NCBI GenBank assembly: GCA_900549995.1
Contig: URQQ01000004.1
Location: forward strand, 58,226 to 122,225
DNA: 64,000 nt
Direction: 5' to 3'
Source: an uncultured Lachnospiraceae bacterium
GTDB lineage: Bacteria > Bacillota > Clostridia > Lachnospirales > Lachnospiraceae
Below, in pieces: positions 10,501-19,370 of the stretch. Numbering within the stretch: position 1 is the first letter of the stretch; every line of letters starts with the position of its first letter. Both the position numbers and the translations under genes were made by a program. The notes under the pieces were generated by a model. The model was not told the origin of the DNA and made no database searches. It worked only from the letters and a program-made list of their open reading frames with translations.

Positions 10501-13500
10501 GCCGGTAAATGTCAGCACAACATGGTTCTCACGGTCATCTTTTAGCTTTCTCTCATCACCGATTGCTTTGCCTTCTTCCTGCCAGCTTGCACGTACTCCG
10601 TATTTCCCTGGCAGCTGATTGATCTGTTGGATTGTCAATGCTTCATACTTCTCACCGTTAATGTTCAGATCAAAAGTCGCCTGATTGATATCAAAGTTAC
10701 GCTCTGTGTAGGTGACAGTCATTGTTCGGGAGTTCTGGAAGTACTTTGTGTTTGCCGGGTTGTTCTTGTCGTACTGTACGCTGATCTTTGGTTTTGTAGT
10801 ATCAATCTTAAGTTCCTTTGAAGCCTCAGAAACATTTCCCGCATTGTCAACGGCCCTAACATAGATCACGATATCATTGCTGTTGTTCAAGTCAGACTTC
10901 ACTGCTTCGTCTCTGTCCAAAGTCTGCACTCTTGATGATTTTGGTTTTAACGCAGCATCATAATTACCTGACTGTGTCAGCTCTCCCGCTTTACCGTCCT
11001 TGCCGACAGTACCATCCAAAGTGTTCTTTCTCACTTCGTAGGACACGGACTGTAATCCAGAATATGTCCCTCCTACGGCTGGATCTTTTACACTGATATG
11101 GAATGGAACACTTGTGTTATAGATACCATAGACTGGTTCTTTGGCTTCTATTGTAATCACCGGGTCATCCGCACTTACATTATCAACAATGACACCTTTT
11201 TGATTGTTCAGATAAGTGATATTCCCCGCGTTATCCACAATTTTTTCATATATAACAGTCTGTTCATTCGGATTCATAGAAACCTGAAGACCCTCTGTCC
11301 ATTCTTTCTCATCTATACCGGCCAGTTCTTCTTTTGTCAAACCATCAAAATCATTCCTTGCTTCAACAGGCGGATGATATTTATAATATTTTGCAGATTT
11401 TACTCCTGATGTATAATCATCCGACGTCAGTCTGGCTTCCACCGCTTCAGACTCAAAAATTCCAAATGTAATGATCTGTTTAAATTCTTCCCATATACTT
11501 CCTTTGATATGGATTGTACCTGTTGGAGGTGTCTTATCATAAGTAAATGTATGATCATCGTAAGTTACACAACGTCCCGACAAATCCTTATAGGTAAAAC
11601 CGAATGTATAGTTCGCATCCACGTTAATCTTGAATGTAAGCTTGTATGTATCCGTTCCGTCAATCTGATTCCAGTTCTCACTGGTATTTGCGTATTCGTT
11701 TAATTTCAGCATTTTCTGATCAGACGGAACTTCTGTACCTGAAAGGTTGAATTGTACCTGCACAAATTCCCCTGCATCATTGATAAATTTATCATCTTTA
11801 ATAAAATTTTTCTCAGTAATCTCTGCGGTCACAGTAATCTCTTCGTTCGTACATAGTCCCTCTTCTTCATTGCCTGATTCCACAAGATCGGTGACATCTT
11901 TGCCGCTAACCTCATAAGTCACTTTCTGCACAGGGTCTATGTTATCTACGACAAATTCTTTCCCGTCATAATTTGTCGTCCTTCCTGATAAATCCGTATA
12001 CTTGAATCCGAACAGATACTCAGCGTCTACATTATATTTGATGGTAAATGTATGGGTATATGGATCCTTCCCATCTTCACCCTGTTTCCAGTTACTATAT
12101 ACATTAGCCTGTGTATTCGTATCCTCAATTTTTTCAAGCGCATTCTGGGCAGTGACATTGAATACCATCTGATCCTGATCAGGGGCAGTTTTAAATGCAT
12201 CTCCTTCTGCAAAATACCGTTCAGTAATTTTTACTTCTGCAATCACAGGACCGTCTGCATATGTCTTCCCGTTTTCTACCTGCTCTGTAATATCTTTCGA
12301 TTTCCCATCTGCTGCTACACGTTTATAGGAAACGCTGACCTCCGGGGCGGATGTATCGATTGTGAAATCATCAGCAGCCACTGTATTTTCAGCATATGTA
12401 AATCCTTCATTTTCCAGTCCTGCCTTATCGACACAGTGAGGAACAATCTGTGAGTAATCGGCGCCCCCCTCTTCTGACACTCCTGAAAATGTAAGTGTAA
12501 TCTTGTTCGTACGGTCATCTTTCAGATCTTTCTCATCACCGATTTCCTGGCCTTCTTCATACCAGGCTGCATTAACCCCATATCCTTGTAATCGATCATT
12601 GATCTCATAGATTGTGAGTCCCTTAAACTCCTCATCATTAATGTGCATATCAAAGGTCGCCCGGTTGATATCAAAGTTTCGCTCTGTATAGGTGACAATC
12701 ATACTTCTGGGATTCTGATAATATTTCCCATTAACCGGATGGTTATCAATTTCTTCATCGTCATAGGAAACAAGTATTTGCGGCTTTACAGTATCAATTT
12801 TAATTTCCTTGGTCAGTGTATCCGCACTGTTGCCTGCCCTGTCTTTGGCTGTAACAGTCAAGATAATATTATTGCTGTTATTTTGTGCCGATATCCAACC
12901 TTTTAAAGTAAGTTCTGACCCTTCTTTCAACTCCTTTAATGTGTAACTTCCATTCTCTGCAACCCGATAGCTATATGAATCAACAATTTCCCCCTTGTCA
13001 TTTAGTCCTCCCGGGACTGGCTGTGCTCCATCACACGTGACTTCTACATTCACTTCACTGATTCCTGACATATATGTATCCTTATCAGTGATCGTCAGTG
13101 TATAACCAACATCCTCCGCATAACAATCTTTCACTGAGTCCATGGTAATCTGAATGATTGGTTTCTCCTGTTCCACTACAATACCATTGGAAGCGTAGAT
13201 TCTGTAATTTCCAACCTGATCCATTGTTTTTAAAAGGACAACATAATTGTTTTCTATCTCATCCTTCGTACTTCCAGAGGCCACCGGAATTGATACTTCA
13301 ACCGTATCCTCACCATCCGCAAGTTCCTCCTCTGTCCAGTCGGTTTCTGAAAGCATCTCAGCTTTGCTCTTAATTTCAGACACCCCAAGTTCATCATCAT
13401 TTTCTACTTTCCAGATATAATAGCTATAGCCTTTCACGCCAGATCCTTTTTCCTGTCCAAAATCATCACTGATCGTTACTGACTCGCTATATACGGAATT

Positions 13501-15816
13501 GCCAAACTTCCCAAATGTAATTCCTTTTAAAAGATCCCCCGCATTTCCTGCGGTTCCCAGCCCTTTAAACTCCGCTATCGGCGCTTCCGAATCTACCCAG
13601 ATAATATCAAAATTATTGTCCTGATCTGAGGCTGACCCGCTGATTGTTCTTGTATTGCCGTCAGTATCTTTCGAATTATTTAAATATATTTTTGCCTGTA
13701 TCCCTCGGACGTCTTCTGTATCTGATAAGGTAATTCCTTGTTCCGCCACATTTGTAAATCCCTCGGCTTCATCTGTTTTTAAATAGATTTGATCATAATA
13801 GCCTTTTGCCTTTGAATTCTCTTTGATGCTGAGCCTTAACTGTCCTGCACTGTTACCTTGAATATATATTCTTTCTGGATTTCCATTTTTATCTCTCACT
13901 GTTTTTATTGCCGATGACTGATTTTCATCGACCTCGATGCAGCTTAGTATCTCTTCATCTGTCATCTGCTGCTGTGTAATATTGAGTGTACCGCTTTGTT
14001 CTTCCACAAACTGATATACATAATTCCCCCTTGTATCCAGCGTAACTCCATTCTCAATCTCGGGCTGTATGATTTGGTGTCCCCCTGCGTAAAGTGTCTG
14101 GTTACTGTTATTGAGGACTGCATGTGGCAGAACCTCCTGCTCTACAGTATCAGTCCCGGCAAGTCCTGTTCCCTCTCCATATACGCCATCGTTATTATAT
14201 AGTTTTACAAGTCCTTCCAGTTCATTGATCTTTTGATTCATCTCCTCCAAACTGATGCCATAAGACAAATCCACGCGGGCATCTGCACAGCTTAAATAAA
14301 GCGGTCTCGGAGTAATTTCTACCGTCTGACTAAATCCATCCGTATCAAGCACTGCAGCTTTCGTACAATTTTTCGTATCCTCATGGAGCGTAAGAATTGC
14401 ATTCTCTAATGAATACTCTTTTGACTTTCCGATTTTCTCATCTTTCATGTTGACAGTCAGTTGTACACTATGATCCCCCGGGGTATTTTCAGTATTTTTT
14501 AAAACACCCTGAAATGTAACTTCTGTAGTACCATCGTAGACGCGGCTTACATCTGTCCATTCGATATCATCAAGTGTTGTAACCTCTTTTGGCAGAACCG
14601 TCAGAGTAAAGGAAAGATTCGACCCTGTATACTCAACGCTCTCTTCGGTACTTGCCTCTATTGTGACTGTCCCTGCTCCTATAGGAGTAATCATGCCGTC
14701 ATCGCTGATCGTCACTACATCTTTGTCAGAGTCATCTGTTATTTTATAGTGAACCAATCTGTTATCTTTCGAATCTGGCTGAATAAAATCAAACGGCGTA
14801 TTCCACCGTTCACTTCCACTATTACTTGCATAAGTAACTTCTTTATTTACGCTGTCGAATCCATCTGCATATTCTAATGGAAGGCTCTTCTTATAGTTTA
14901 ATGCTCCGCTTTCCGCACATGACTTGTTGTATTTATTATCTCCACCATACTCTGCCGTAAATTGGTGATTCCCTATCAAGCCCAGGTTCTCATACGTCAC
15001 AGAGGCATCCACCGCCGCAGGAACTGTCTGTTCATTTGTCCCATCAACGGTAAATGTAATATCACCCGTCGCATCTGCGGGCAAATTTTCGACGGTACAC
15101 GTCACGTGTTCCACATCGATTCCCTCTGTCGGATCTACTTTTAACCCGATTGCCGTATCGTTCTTACTTACATTTACCGGAACCTTTGTCTTCTTTCCGT
15201 TAAACGCTACTGACACCTCTGTCTGGCCTTTTGCCACCGCAGTCACAATTCCTTCCTGCACTGAAGCGATCTGTGAATCCTGGCTTTCCCATATATACTG
15301 GCTTTCTGCCTCTTTGAATGAATTTGTGATACTGATTTGTCCCGTGCTCTCTCCAACTTTCAGATCCAGCACAGCCGGATCTGTCTGTATCTCATCCATT
15401 TCCAGCAATACTTCGACCGGACTTCCGGCGTCGAGATCCAGCGGTTCTTCGCTGCTTGCCACATACCCTGTCTTCTCCACCTGATAGGTATATGCCTCAT
15501 CTTTTTTAAGATGTACCGTATAATTTCCCGGCTGACCCGCTTCTGCTCCCGCCTGTGCTGCTGTCCCATCGGAAGTCCTGATCGTAATGACTGCGTCCTC
15601 TAACTTCATGTCTGTCTTCATGCTATCCATGACCGTGAACGCAACATCTGTATACTCCGGTGCATCCGGCGCACCTGGTATCCCCGGATCCGCTGCCTGT
15701 GTTGTCTCTTCTGCCAGTGCGACCATTCCCAGATCAGGCATCATACTGACTACCGGCATCAAAAGGGCTAACAGAAGAGCACAGCTCCTTTCTTTCAAAC
15801 TCCGTTTCCTTTTCAT
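7591..15816 (-). CDS. Giant 2741-residue Ig-like surface protein
   Basis: Starts behind AAGGAG and overlaps the upstream gene by four bases (ATGA). An N-terminal signal peptide (~1-36, ending near ALAEE) is followed by many Ig-like/Big-type beta domains, then a C-terminal membrane span and KKKK tail with no LPXTG motif, so the protein is held by its last ~30 residues and faces outward. Recurrent motifs are YTERNFD or VTERNFD, VDNAGN and LSGR. A module starting TGTIHIKGS recurs about 1.5 kb further on as TGTVSILGS. Such proteins are usually adhesins or extended stalks. It sits inside a kinase/phosphatase/EssC cluster, so it may be the surface arm of that system; this is inference. Confidence 0.85.
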   Translation of the reverse strand: MKRKRSLKERSCALLLALLMPVVSMMPDLGMVALAEETTQAADPGIPGAPDAPEYTDVAFTVMDSMKTDMKLEDAVITIRTSDGTAAQAGAEAGQPGNYTVHLKKDEAYTYQVEKTGYVASSEEPLDLDAGSPVEVLLEMDEIQTDPAVLDLKVGESTGQISITNSFKEAESQYIWESQDSQIASVQEGIVTAVAKGQTEVSVAFNGKKTKVPVNVSKNDTAIGLKVDPTEGIDVEHVTCTVENLPADATGDITFTVDGTNEQTVPAAVDASVTYENLGLIGNHQFTAEYGGDNKYNKSCAESGALNYKKSLPLEYADGFDSVNKEVTYASNSGSERWNTPFDFIQPDSKDNRLVHYKITDDSDKDVVTISDDGMITPIGAGTVTIEASTEESVEYTGSNLSFTLTVLPKEVTTLDDIEWTDVSRVYDGTTEVTFQGVLKNTENTPGDHSVQLTVNMKDEKIGKSKEYSLENAILTLHEDTKNCTKAAVLDTDGFSQTVEITPRPLYLSCADARVDLSYGISLEEMNQKINELEGLVKLYNNDGVYGEGTGLAGTDTVEQEVLPHAVLNNSNQTLYAGGHQIIQPEIENGVTLDTRGNYVYQFVEEQSGTLNITQQQMTDEEILSCIEVDENQSSAIKTVRDKNGNPERIYIQGNSAGQLRLSIKENSKAKGYYDQIYLKTDEAEGFTNVAEQGITLSDTEDVRGIQAKIYLNNSKDTDGNTRTISGSASDQDNNFDIIWVDSEAPIAEFKGLGTAGNAGDLLKGITFGKFGNSVYSESVTISDDFGQEKGSGVKGYSYYIWKVENDDELGVSEIKSKAEMLSETDWTEEELADGEDTVEVSIPVASGSTKDEIENNYVVLLKTMDQVGNYRIYASNGIVVEQEKPIIQITMDSVKDCYAEDVGYTLTITDKDTYMSGISEVNVEVTCDGAQPVPGGLNDKGEIVDSYSYRVAENGSYTLKELKEGSELTLKGWISAQNNSNNIILTVTAKDRAGNSADTLTKEIKIDTVKPQILVSYDDEEIDNHPVNGKYYQNPRSMIVTYTERNFDINRATFDMHINDEEFKGLTIYEINDRLQGYGVNAAWYEEGQEIGDEKDLKDDRTNKITLTFSGVSEEGGADYSQIVPHCVDKAGLENEGFTYAENTVAADDFTIDTSAPEVSVSYKRVAADGKSKDITEQVENGKTYADGPVIAEVKITERYFAEGDAFKTAPDQDQMVFNVTAQNALEKIEDTNTQANVYSNWKQGEDGKDPYTHTFTIKYNVDAEYLFGFKYTDLSGRTTNYDGKEFVVDNIDPVQKVTYEVSGKDVTDLVESGNEEEGLCTNEEITVTAEITEKNFIKDDKFINDAGEFVQVQFNLSGTEVPSDQKMLKLNEYANTSENWNQIDGTDTYKLTFKINVDANYTFGFTYKDLSGRCVTYDDHTFTYDKTPPTGTIHIKGSIWEEFKQIITFGIFESEAVEARLTSDDYTSGVKSAKYYKYHPPVEARNDFDGLTKEELAGIDEKEWTEGLQVSMNPNEQTVIYEKIVDNAGNITYLNNQKGVIVDNVSADDPVITIEAKEPVYGIYNTSVPFHISVKDPAVGGTYSGLQSVSYEVRKNTLDGTVGKDGKAGELTQSGNYDAALKPKSSRVQTLDRDEAVKSDLNNSNDIVIYVRAVDNAGNVSEASKELKIDTTKPKISVQYDKNNPANTKYFQNSRTMTVTYTERNFDINQATFDLNINGEKYEALTIQQINQLPGKYGVRASWQEEGKAIGDERKLKDDRENHVVLTFTGNKGTGGCDYADITPHCTDKAGWTNTPVSYGDSKAPRTFSIDNLDPTADVKYYVDAEDVTKKAEAGELFANKEITAVVKITEKNFIEGRRFSADPKQIRFQLTGTEAPDGVMDVAAWAENYTNWDADSQTLEIRFHQDANYTFSFTYTDLSGRSVTYAPRNFTYDQTAPTGTVSILGSVWDSFLQTITFGFFEQQTVVADITSDDVTAGVESTSYYKYIPSEEERNQFSGLSWEQLDRLGEDAWTYGYQAVMNPNEQSVIYVRIIDRSGNVTYLNNHDGVIVDNVSPEAPDITITMTDPTYGIYNSNVPFHISVTDPTVNSSYAGLQSVYYEVRKDGAVTQSGNYDDSLAPKSARIKNLERDETVFAELNNSNNVLIYVRAVDNAGNMAEAEKELKIDITKPAIQVEYDLNTPLNERYYNATRTATVTVTERNFDPSAVRFEITNTDGVQPSISGWSSSSDAGVSDNAVNTCTVTFADDGDYTLTLNCTDLAGNDSEYTQVDEFTIDKTVPTISVSYDNNSAATAGYYNAPRTATVTVNEHNFNGAEVRAAITASLQGQGITAPSIGGWSQSGDTHTASISYTADGDYTFDIDYSDLAGNPAADYTPETFTIDQTKPEINIFDIIDKSANNGVVAPGVQYSDVNYTPEGVTISLQGANHGAVNLSGDRTNTGNGESIKMPDFEHTEEMDDLYTLTAKVQDKAGNVEEKSVMFSVNRFGSVYVFSDDTKELLDRYYTNKEQDLHVTEINVDTLEFNSISYGRDGELVTLKNGTDYTVKASGSEESWKQYQYTIHKENFEKEGNYTVTIDSRDRATNQINNKVKDKNIEFVIDKTKPTVVITGIENKAQYRADSRDITVAVSDNIALDGMEIYADGKEAPVKSYTANMIAKAKGQIPYTLNSATSFQEVKAVATDAAGNVAESEPMSVLVTSNIFVQFYSNKPVMFGSIGGVALIAAAIYMVLSKKKKNPSE
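9190..12800 (-). repeat. Diverged long tandem modules inside the giant surface gene
   Basis: Comparing the translation shows a module at about 10005-11532 repeated, partly, at about 9190-10004: both have TSDD..GV, MNPNEQ, YLNN..GVIVDNVS, YGIYN..VPFHIS and ELNNSN. A second unit with YTERNFDIN, GEKYEALTI/DEEFKGLTI and GDE.KLKDDR occurs near 12480-12800 and again near 10500-10790. Copies are diverged at protein level, so this is old duplication rather than recent array expansion. Boundaries are approximate. Confidence 0.75.
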
Positions 15817-16295
15817 AACGCTTCTCCTTCTTTCTCTCTTCTCAAATTATTTCTGTATAAATAACGGAATACTTTTCCATTGAATAAAAAATGTGCATAA
15901 AAACTTACTACAAGTAAAAACAAAAATACCAGTGCTGCCGTCTGGTGAAACCGTATATTTACAGCCGCATAGATGGTCACAATCAGTGAAACTGCAAAGA
16001 GAATATCTGCTGCTGCAGCCACAGGATTATTTCCTACATAACAATATATCTTCCGCTTCGGTACCTCTTCTGCCACTGCCATTTTCTTATATTCTCTGAT
16101 AAGCATCAGATATGTGGCAATGCCAAGAATCAAACCCGCCCAGAACAAAACTCCGGATACATATCCTATTGTCTCCAGGCTTCCATTTTCATTGACAGAA
16201 AATGGTGTCAGAAGTACCGAAACCGCAGAGATGAAAAAGAACCCTGCCGTAAGTCCAAACAGCAGTTTTATGTTTTTCATTCCTTTCAATTCCAT
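15813..16295 (-). CDS. Four-span small membrane protein
   Basis: 160 residues behind a very G-rich ribosome site (GGGGAGGGGGGCG). Hydrophobic segments lie at about 10-28, 42-65, 92-112 and 120-140, separated by short loops; the tail is basic (RNNLRREKE). Its stop overlaps the start of the giant surface gene (ATGA), which suggests coupled translation. An internal Met at residue 6 could be the start. No family was recognised. A role in export or anchoring of the giant protein is possible from position only. Confidence 0.7.
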   Translation of the reverse strand: MELKGMKNIKLLFGLTAGFFFISAVSVLLTPFSVNENGSLETIGYVSGVLFWAGLILGIATYLMLIREYKKMAVAEEVPKRKIYCYVGNNPVAAAADILFAVSLIVTIYAAVNIRFHQTAALVFLFLLVVSFYAHFLFNGKVFRYLYRNNLRREKEGEAL

Positions 16296-16307
16296 CGCCC
16301 CCCTCCC

Positions 16308-16742
16308 CTATATCACCTCATCTGTATGTATCCACATACTGTCTTTTATAATCTCAAATGCTCCCGGAAGGTCTGCCGGTGTGTTCTTTTCTTTCCTTTC
16401 ACATGCCGCTGGCAGAACCTCAGTATCCATCATTTCTTCTGTCTCTTGAGAATTGTCTTTCGCCGTCTTCTCTGTCGGCGGGAATACAATTCTTTCTTCC
16501 GGTCTTAAAACAGAGGGTGTCTGTGCTGCCATCTCCTGTCTTAACTTGCCAGTCTTTGCATTTAGCTCTTCCATCTTTTGAATGGTTTTTTTCGCACCTC
16601 TCCCGGTTTTCAGATCAATAATATTGCGGATATCGAACTTAAAAAACAGAAAGACGGTGACGAGCAGAAATACAATGCACAATGCAAGGCAGATTAGAAA
16701 ACCGATATGGTAGAGGTTAATTATTTTTTCCATTTCCTGCAT
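16308..16742 (-). CDS. Single-span membrane protein with cytoplasmic charged tail
   Basis: 144 residues if started at 16742, where AGGAGGTGA lies 8 bases upstream; earlier in-frame starts up to 16796 would overlap the kinase gene more. It overlaps the upstream kinase gene by 26 bp. One membrane span (~10-34, FLICLALCIVFLLVTVFLFF) is followed by a basic/helical segment and a low-complexity acidic, Thr/Ser-containing tail. The tail holds several Thr-Glu and Ser-Gln stretches that could be kinase substrates. No family recognised. Confidence 0.65.
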   Translation of the reverse strand: MQEMEKIINLYHIGFLICLALCIVFLLVTVFLFFKFDIRNIIDLKTGRGAKKTIQKMEELNAKTGKLRQEMAAQTPSVLRPEERIVFPPTEKTAKDNSQETEEMMDTEVLPAACERKEKNTPADLPGAFEIIKDSMWIHTDEVI

Positions 16743-18474
16743 CAGCCCCGTCACCTCCTGTTTCATTTTTCTGTGAATCCCTGATGGAATAGGCAATCTC
16801 TATTTCCTGTCCGGCCCATTCTATATTCGATAATATTTCACTTTCCATGGATTCTATTTCCGCACGGCTGGATTCATCCAGGATCTGAATATCTGTATTC
16901 AGACGGGATTTTATCTTATCCAGCTGATCCGTCAGCTGTTCCTTCGATACCCCTGCCGCTTTAAAATTCAATGCCTTTTGCCCTGCCTGATACGCAACTT
17001 CTTTGTACATCACAAGAGCAGTCTTTACATTGTCCATTTCCACAAGATTGCCGTCGACCAGCAGTACAAGGTCATTCCAGTAATCTTTATATGTTGTCGT
17101 GCTGTCTCCTGCCCGGTTGCTGCTGTTTAATGCCGCATAATACCCCGCAATTCTTCCAAGGCGCTTTGCACGTTCCACTTTATTGCTTTCCAGATTCTTA
17201 CTGTCCGCTGCGATCTCGAACCACACCTGAGACATCTGTGGATTGCCGGCGGATTCATAATAATAGTAATAGGCAAGACCCATCTGAAACGCGAACTCTT
17301 CATACGCTTCGGGGCTGCTTTCCAGATAACTCTCATTACTCCGGTTTCCGTTTCCTTTATAGCCAAGGATTTCTGTCATCTTGGCAGCCTCTTCCTGCGA
17401 GAAGTTATCATCGGCCAGAAAATCCTTTGTGAGCAGATCCATATATCCCTGTTCATTTCTCGGATTTAAAATGATTGCCTTCCTGTAATATTCCGTTTTC
17501 TTCTCCGGTGATCCGGCAGTTACAGCCTCCTTCAGGTATTGTTCGTAACTATGCCCTGTCGTTGTATTCTCTGCCACTTTAAACCCTGCGCATCCAATCA
17601 ACGATATAACTGCCAGAGAAGCAGACGTCAGAAATAATTTCCATCTGCGGTTTTGCTTTCTCTTATATTCAATATCCAGCTCATTGTAATGTTCGAGCGC
17701 ATACATCAGTTCCGCGCATGTCTGATATCTGTGTTCCGGATTTTTCTGGGTACATTTCAGAATGATCTCTTCCAATCCAGAAGACAGTGATGGGTCCCAC
17801 TGACGTATCGGATACATCTCATACGGCGGAAGACATGGATTGTGCCCGGTCAGCAGATGGTAAAGTGTCGCTCCCAGACAATAAATATCTGTGCGCGCAT
17901 CTGTCTGTCCGTGTCCTCCAAACTGTTCCGGCGCCGCGTACCCCTGTGTCCCAAGGCAGGTAGTATCGGCGAGACTCTCTGTCTTATACTCCCGTGCCGT
18001 TCCGAAATCTATGATCATAATGTTCCCATCCGGTTTCAGCATCACGTTGGAAGGCTTCATATCACGGTAGATGATCGGCGGTTTCCTTGAATGCAGATAT
18101 CCCAGAACATCACAGATCTGTTTTGCCCACTCAATCACCTTTTCCTGTGGCTGCGCGCCCTCTCTCATCAGCGCATCGATCAATGGTTTCCCTTCAATGT
18201 AGTCCATGACAATCAGAAATGTATCATCACAGTCAATTACATCAATGATACTTGGAAGATGCGGATGGCTTAATCTCTTTAGAATGTCTGTCTCTGCGAC
18301 CAGTCCCTGTTTGACAACATCATAATTCTGTACTCCGTCTTTCCGAATCTCCTTGATCGCCCACTGCTTATTGGCCCGTTCATTCATAGCCAGATAAACA
18401 ACACTCATCCCGCCCTTTCCAATGACGTTCAGTATTTTATATTTTCCATCGATAATTGATCCTATCTCCAGCAT
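16717..18474 (-). CDS. PknB-type Ser/Thr protein kinase with one membrane span
   Basis: 585 residues. The start at 18474 is ten bases after the phosphatase stop with AGAGGGA in between; a start nine codons upstream would overlap that gene. All catalytic motifs are intact: Gly loop GKGGMSVVY (19-27), Lys41, YRDMKPSN with Asp138, DFG at 156-158 and APEQ. A membrane span (~279-298) is followed by ~285 residues of helical, TPR-like sequence outside. Paired with the PP2C gene upstream, it should be the active writer that phosphorylates Thr on the FHA partners of the locus. It shares length and layout with the 5614-7503 protein, so the two probably arose by duplication. Confidence 0.92.
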   Translation of the reverse strand: MLEIGSIIDGKYKILNVIGKGGMSVVYLAMNERANKQWAIKEIRKDGVQNYDVVKQGLVAETDILKRLSHPHLPSIIDVIDCDDTFLIVMDYIEGKPLIDALMREGAQPQEKVIEWAKQICDVLGYLHSRKPPIIYRDMKPSNVMLKPDGNIMIIDFGTAREYKTESLADTTCLGTQGYAAPEQFGGHGQTDARTDIYCLGATLYHLLTGHNPCLPPYEMYPIRQWDPSLSSGLEEIILKCTQKNPEHRYQTCAELMYALEHYNELDIEYKRKQNRRWKLFLTSASLAVISLIGCAGFKVAENTTTGHSYEQYLKEAVTAGSPEKKTEYYRKAIILNPRNEQGYMDLLTKDFLADDNFSQEEAAKMTEILGYKGNGNRSNESYLESSPEAYEEFAFQMGLAYYYYYESAGNPQMSQVWFEIAADSKNLESNKVERAKRLGRIAGYYAALNSSNRAGDSTTTYKDYWNDLVLLVDGNLVEMDNVKTALVMYKEVAYQAGQKALNFKAAGVSKEQLTDQLDKIKSRLNTDIQILDESSRAEIESMESEILSNIEWAGQEIEIAYSIRDSQKNETGGDGADAGNGKNN

Positions 18475-18484
18475 AATTTTCCCT

Positions 18485-19267
18485 CTAATATGTCCGAACA
18501 AGAATTACGGAAATGTTATCTGTTTCTTTCCGCTGTTTATTTAGCTCGGTACAGTAAATTGCGGCATCCCGCATATTTTTTTCATTTTTCAATGTCCCCG
18601 GATTCAGCAGGCTGTATATTTCTTCCGGTGTAATCTGATGCCGGAATCCATCGGAGCAGAGCATGAAGATCGTCTCTCTCTCAAATGTCCCCTGATAAAA
18701 ATCAGGGATCACTACCTGGCTTGCCCCGACACACTGCAGTAATACATTTCTCTGCGGATCGACAAGCGCCTGTTCAGGAGTCATTCTTCCCTGATCGATT
18801 TCTCGCTGTACGTATGTATGGTCTTTTGTTATCTGCTGAAGTGCCTGCCTGATCATGTAAACACGGGTATCACCAATGTTTGTAATATAGTAATGATTGT
18901 TAATCAGAAGCAGCGCTGACACTGTCGTTCCAAGTGCCGCATGGAACTGCGCCCCATACTTTTCAATTTTCCGGTTCGTATCACCGATCAGTTTGTCCCA
19001 GCTTCTCCACAGATCATCTGCACAGAACTCTGTCTGATTATTCTTATCATATAAAATATGGGGAAATTCATTTTCAAACCAATATGAAAAAGCCCTAATC
19101 AAAGAAGCACTGGCAACCTCGCCTTTCGCGAGGCCGCCCATGCCGTCACAGACGACGCAGAGCAATACTTTGCCAAAGTCTGTGACTGCTTCTTTCATTA
19201 AGACAGAATCCTGGTTCGTACTCTTTTTTATTCCCGTATCACTATGTGCAACACTTAAAAACTCCAT
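18485..19267 (-). CDS. PP2C-type Ser/Thr protein phosphatase
   Basis: 260-residue cytoplasmic enzyme. Metal-binding motifs are all present: NQD at 18-20, DGMGG at 41-45, SDG with Asp206 and the final Asp250-Asn251. No membrane span. Ribosome site GGGAGACAGAT precedes the ATG. It lies directly upstream of the active kinase gene with a 10-base gap, the usual PP2C-PknB pairing in Bacillota. It should remove phosphates from kinase targets, including the kinases and FHA-protein ligands of this locus. Confidence 0.93.
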   Translation of the reverse strand: MEFLSVAHSDTGIKKSTNQDSVLMKEAVTDFGKVLLCVVCDGMGGLAKGEVASASLIRAFSYWFENEFPHILYDKNNQTEFCADDLWRSWDKLIGDTNRKIEKYGAQFHAALGTTVSALLLINNHYYITNIGDTRVYMIRQALQQITKDHTYVQREIDQGRMTPEQALVDPQRNVLLQCVGASQVVIPDFYQGTFERETIFMLCSDGFRHQITPEEIYSLLNPGTLKNEKNMRDAAIYCTELNKQRKETDNISVILVRTY

Positions 19268-19324
19268 ATCTGTCTCCCATTATCCCTCTGCAGGTTTATA
19301 CTCTTAGAACACCTGGGCATATCT

Positions 19325-19352
19325 GCTTAAAGTACACATCATATCTTTAAGC
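19325..19352 (-). other. Intergenic hairpin between protease and phosphatase genes
   Basis: GCTTAAAG and CTTTAAGC form a perfect 8-bp stem with a 12-nt loop in the ~100-bp gap between the protease-FHA gene and the PP2C gene. No U-tract follows on the minus strand. It could be an attenuator or processing site that sets relative expression within the cluster. Confidence 0.35.
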
Positions 19353-19370
19353 ATCATACCGCAAATGACT

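Noticed and set aside
9190..12800. Repeats as a CRISPR or transposon signal
   Set aside because: Repeat units are long, diverged and in frame in one protein.
7734..15603. Many plus-strand frames over the giant surface gene
   Set aside because: Antisense to one uninterrupted 2741-codon frame with signal peptide and membrane anchor.
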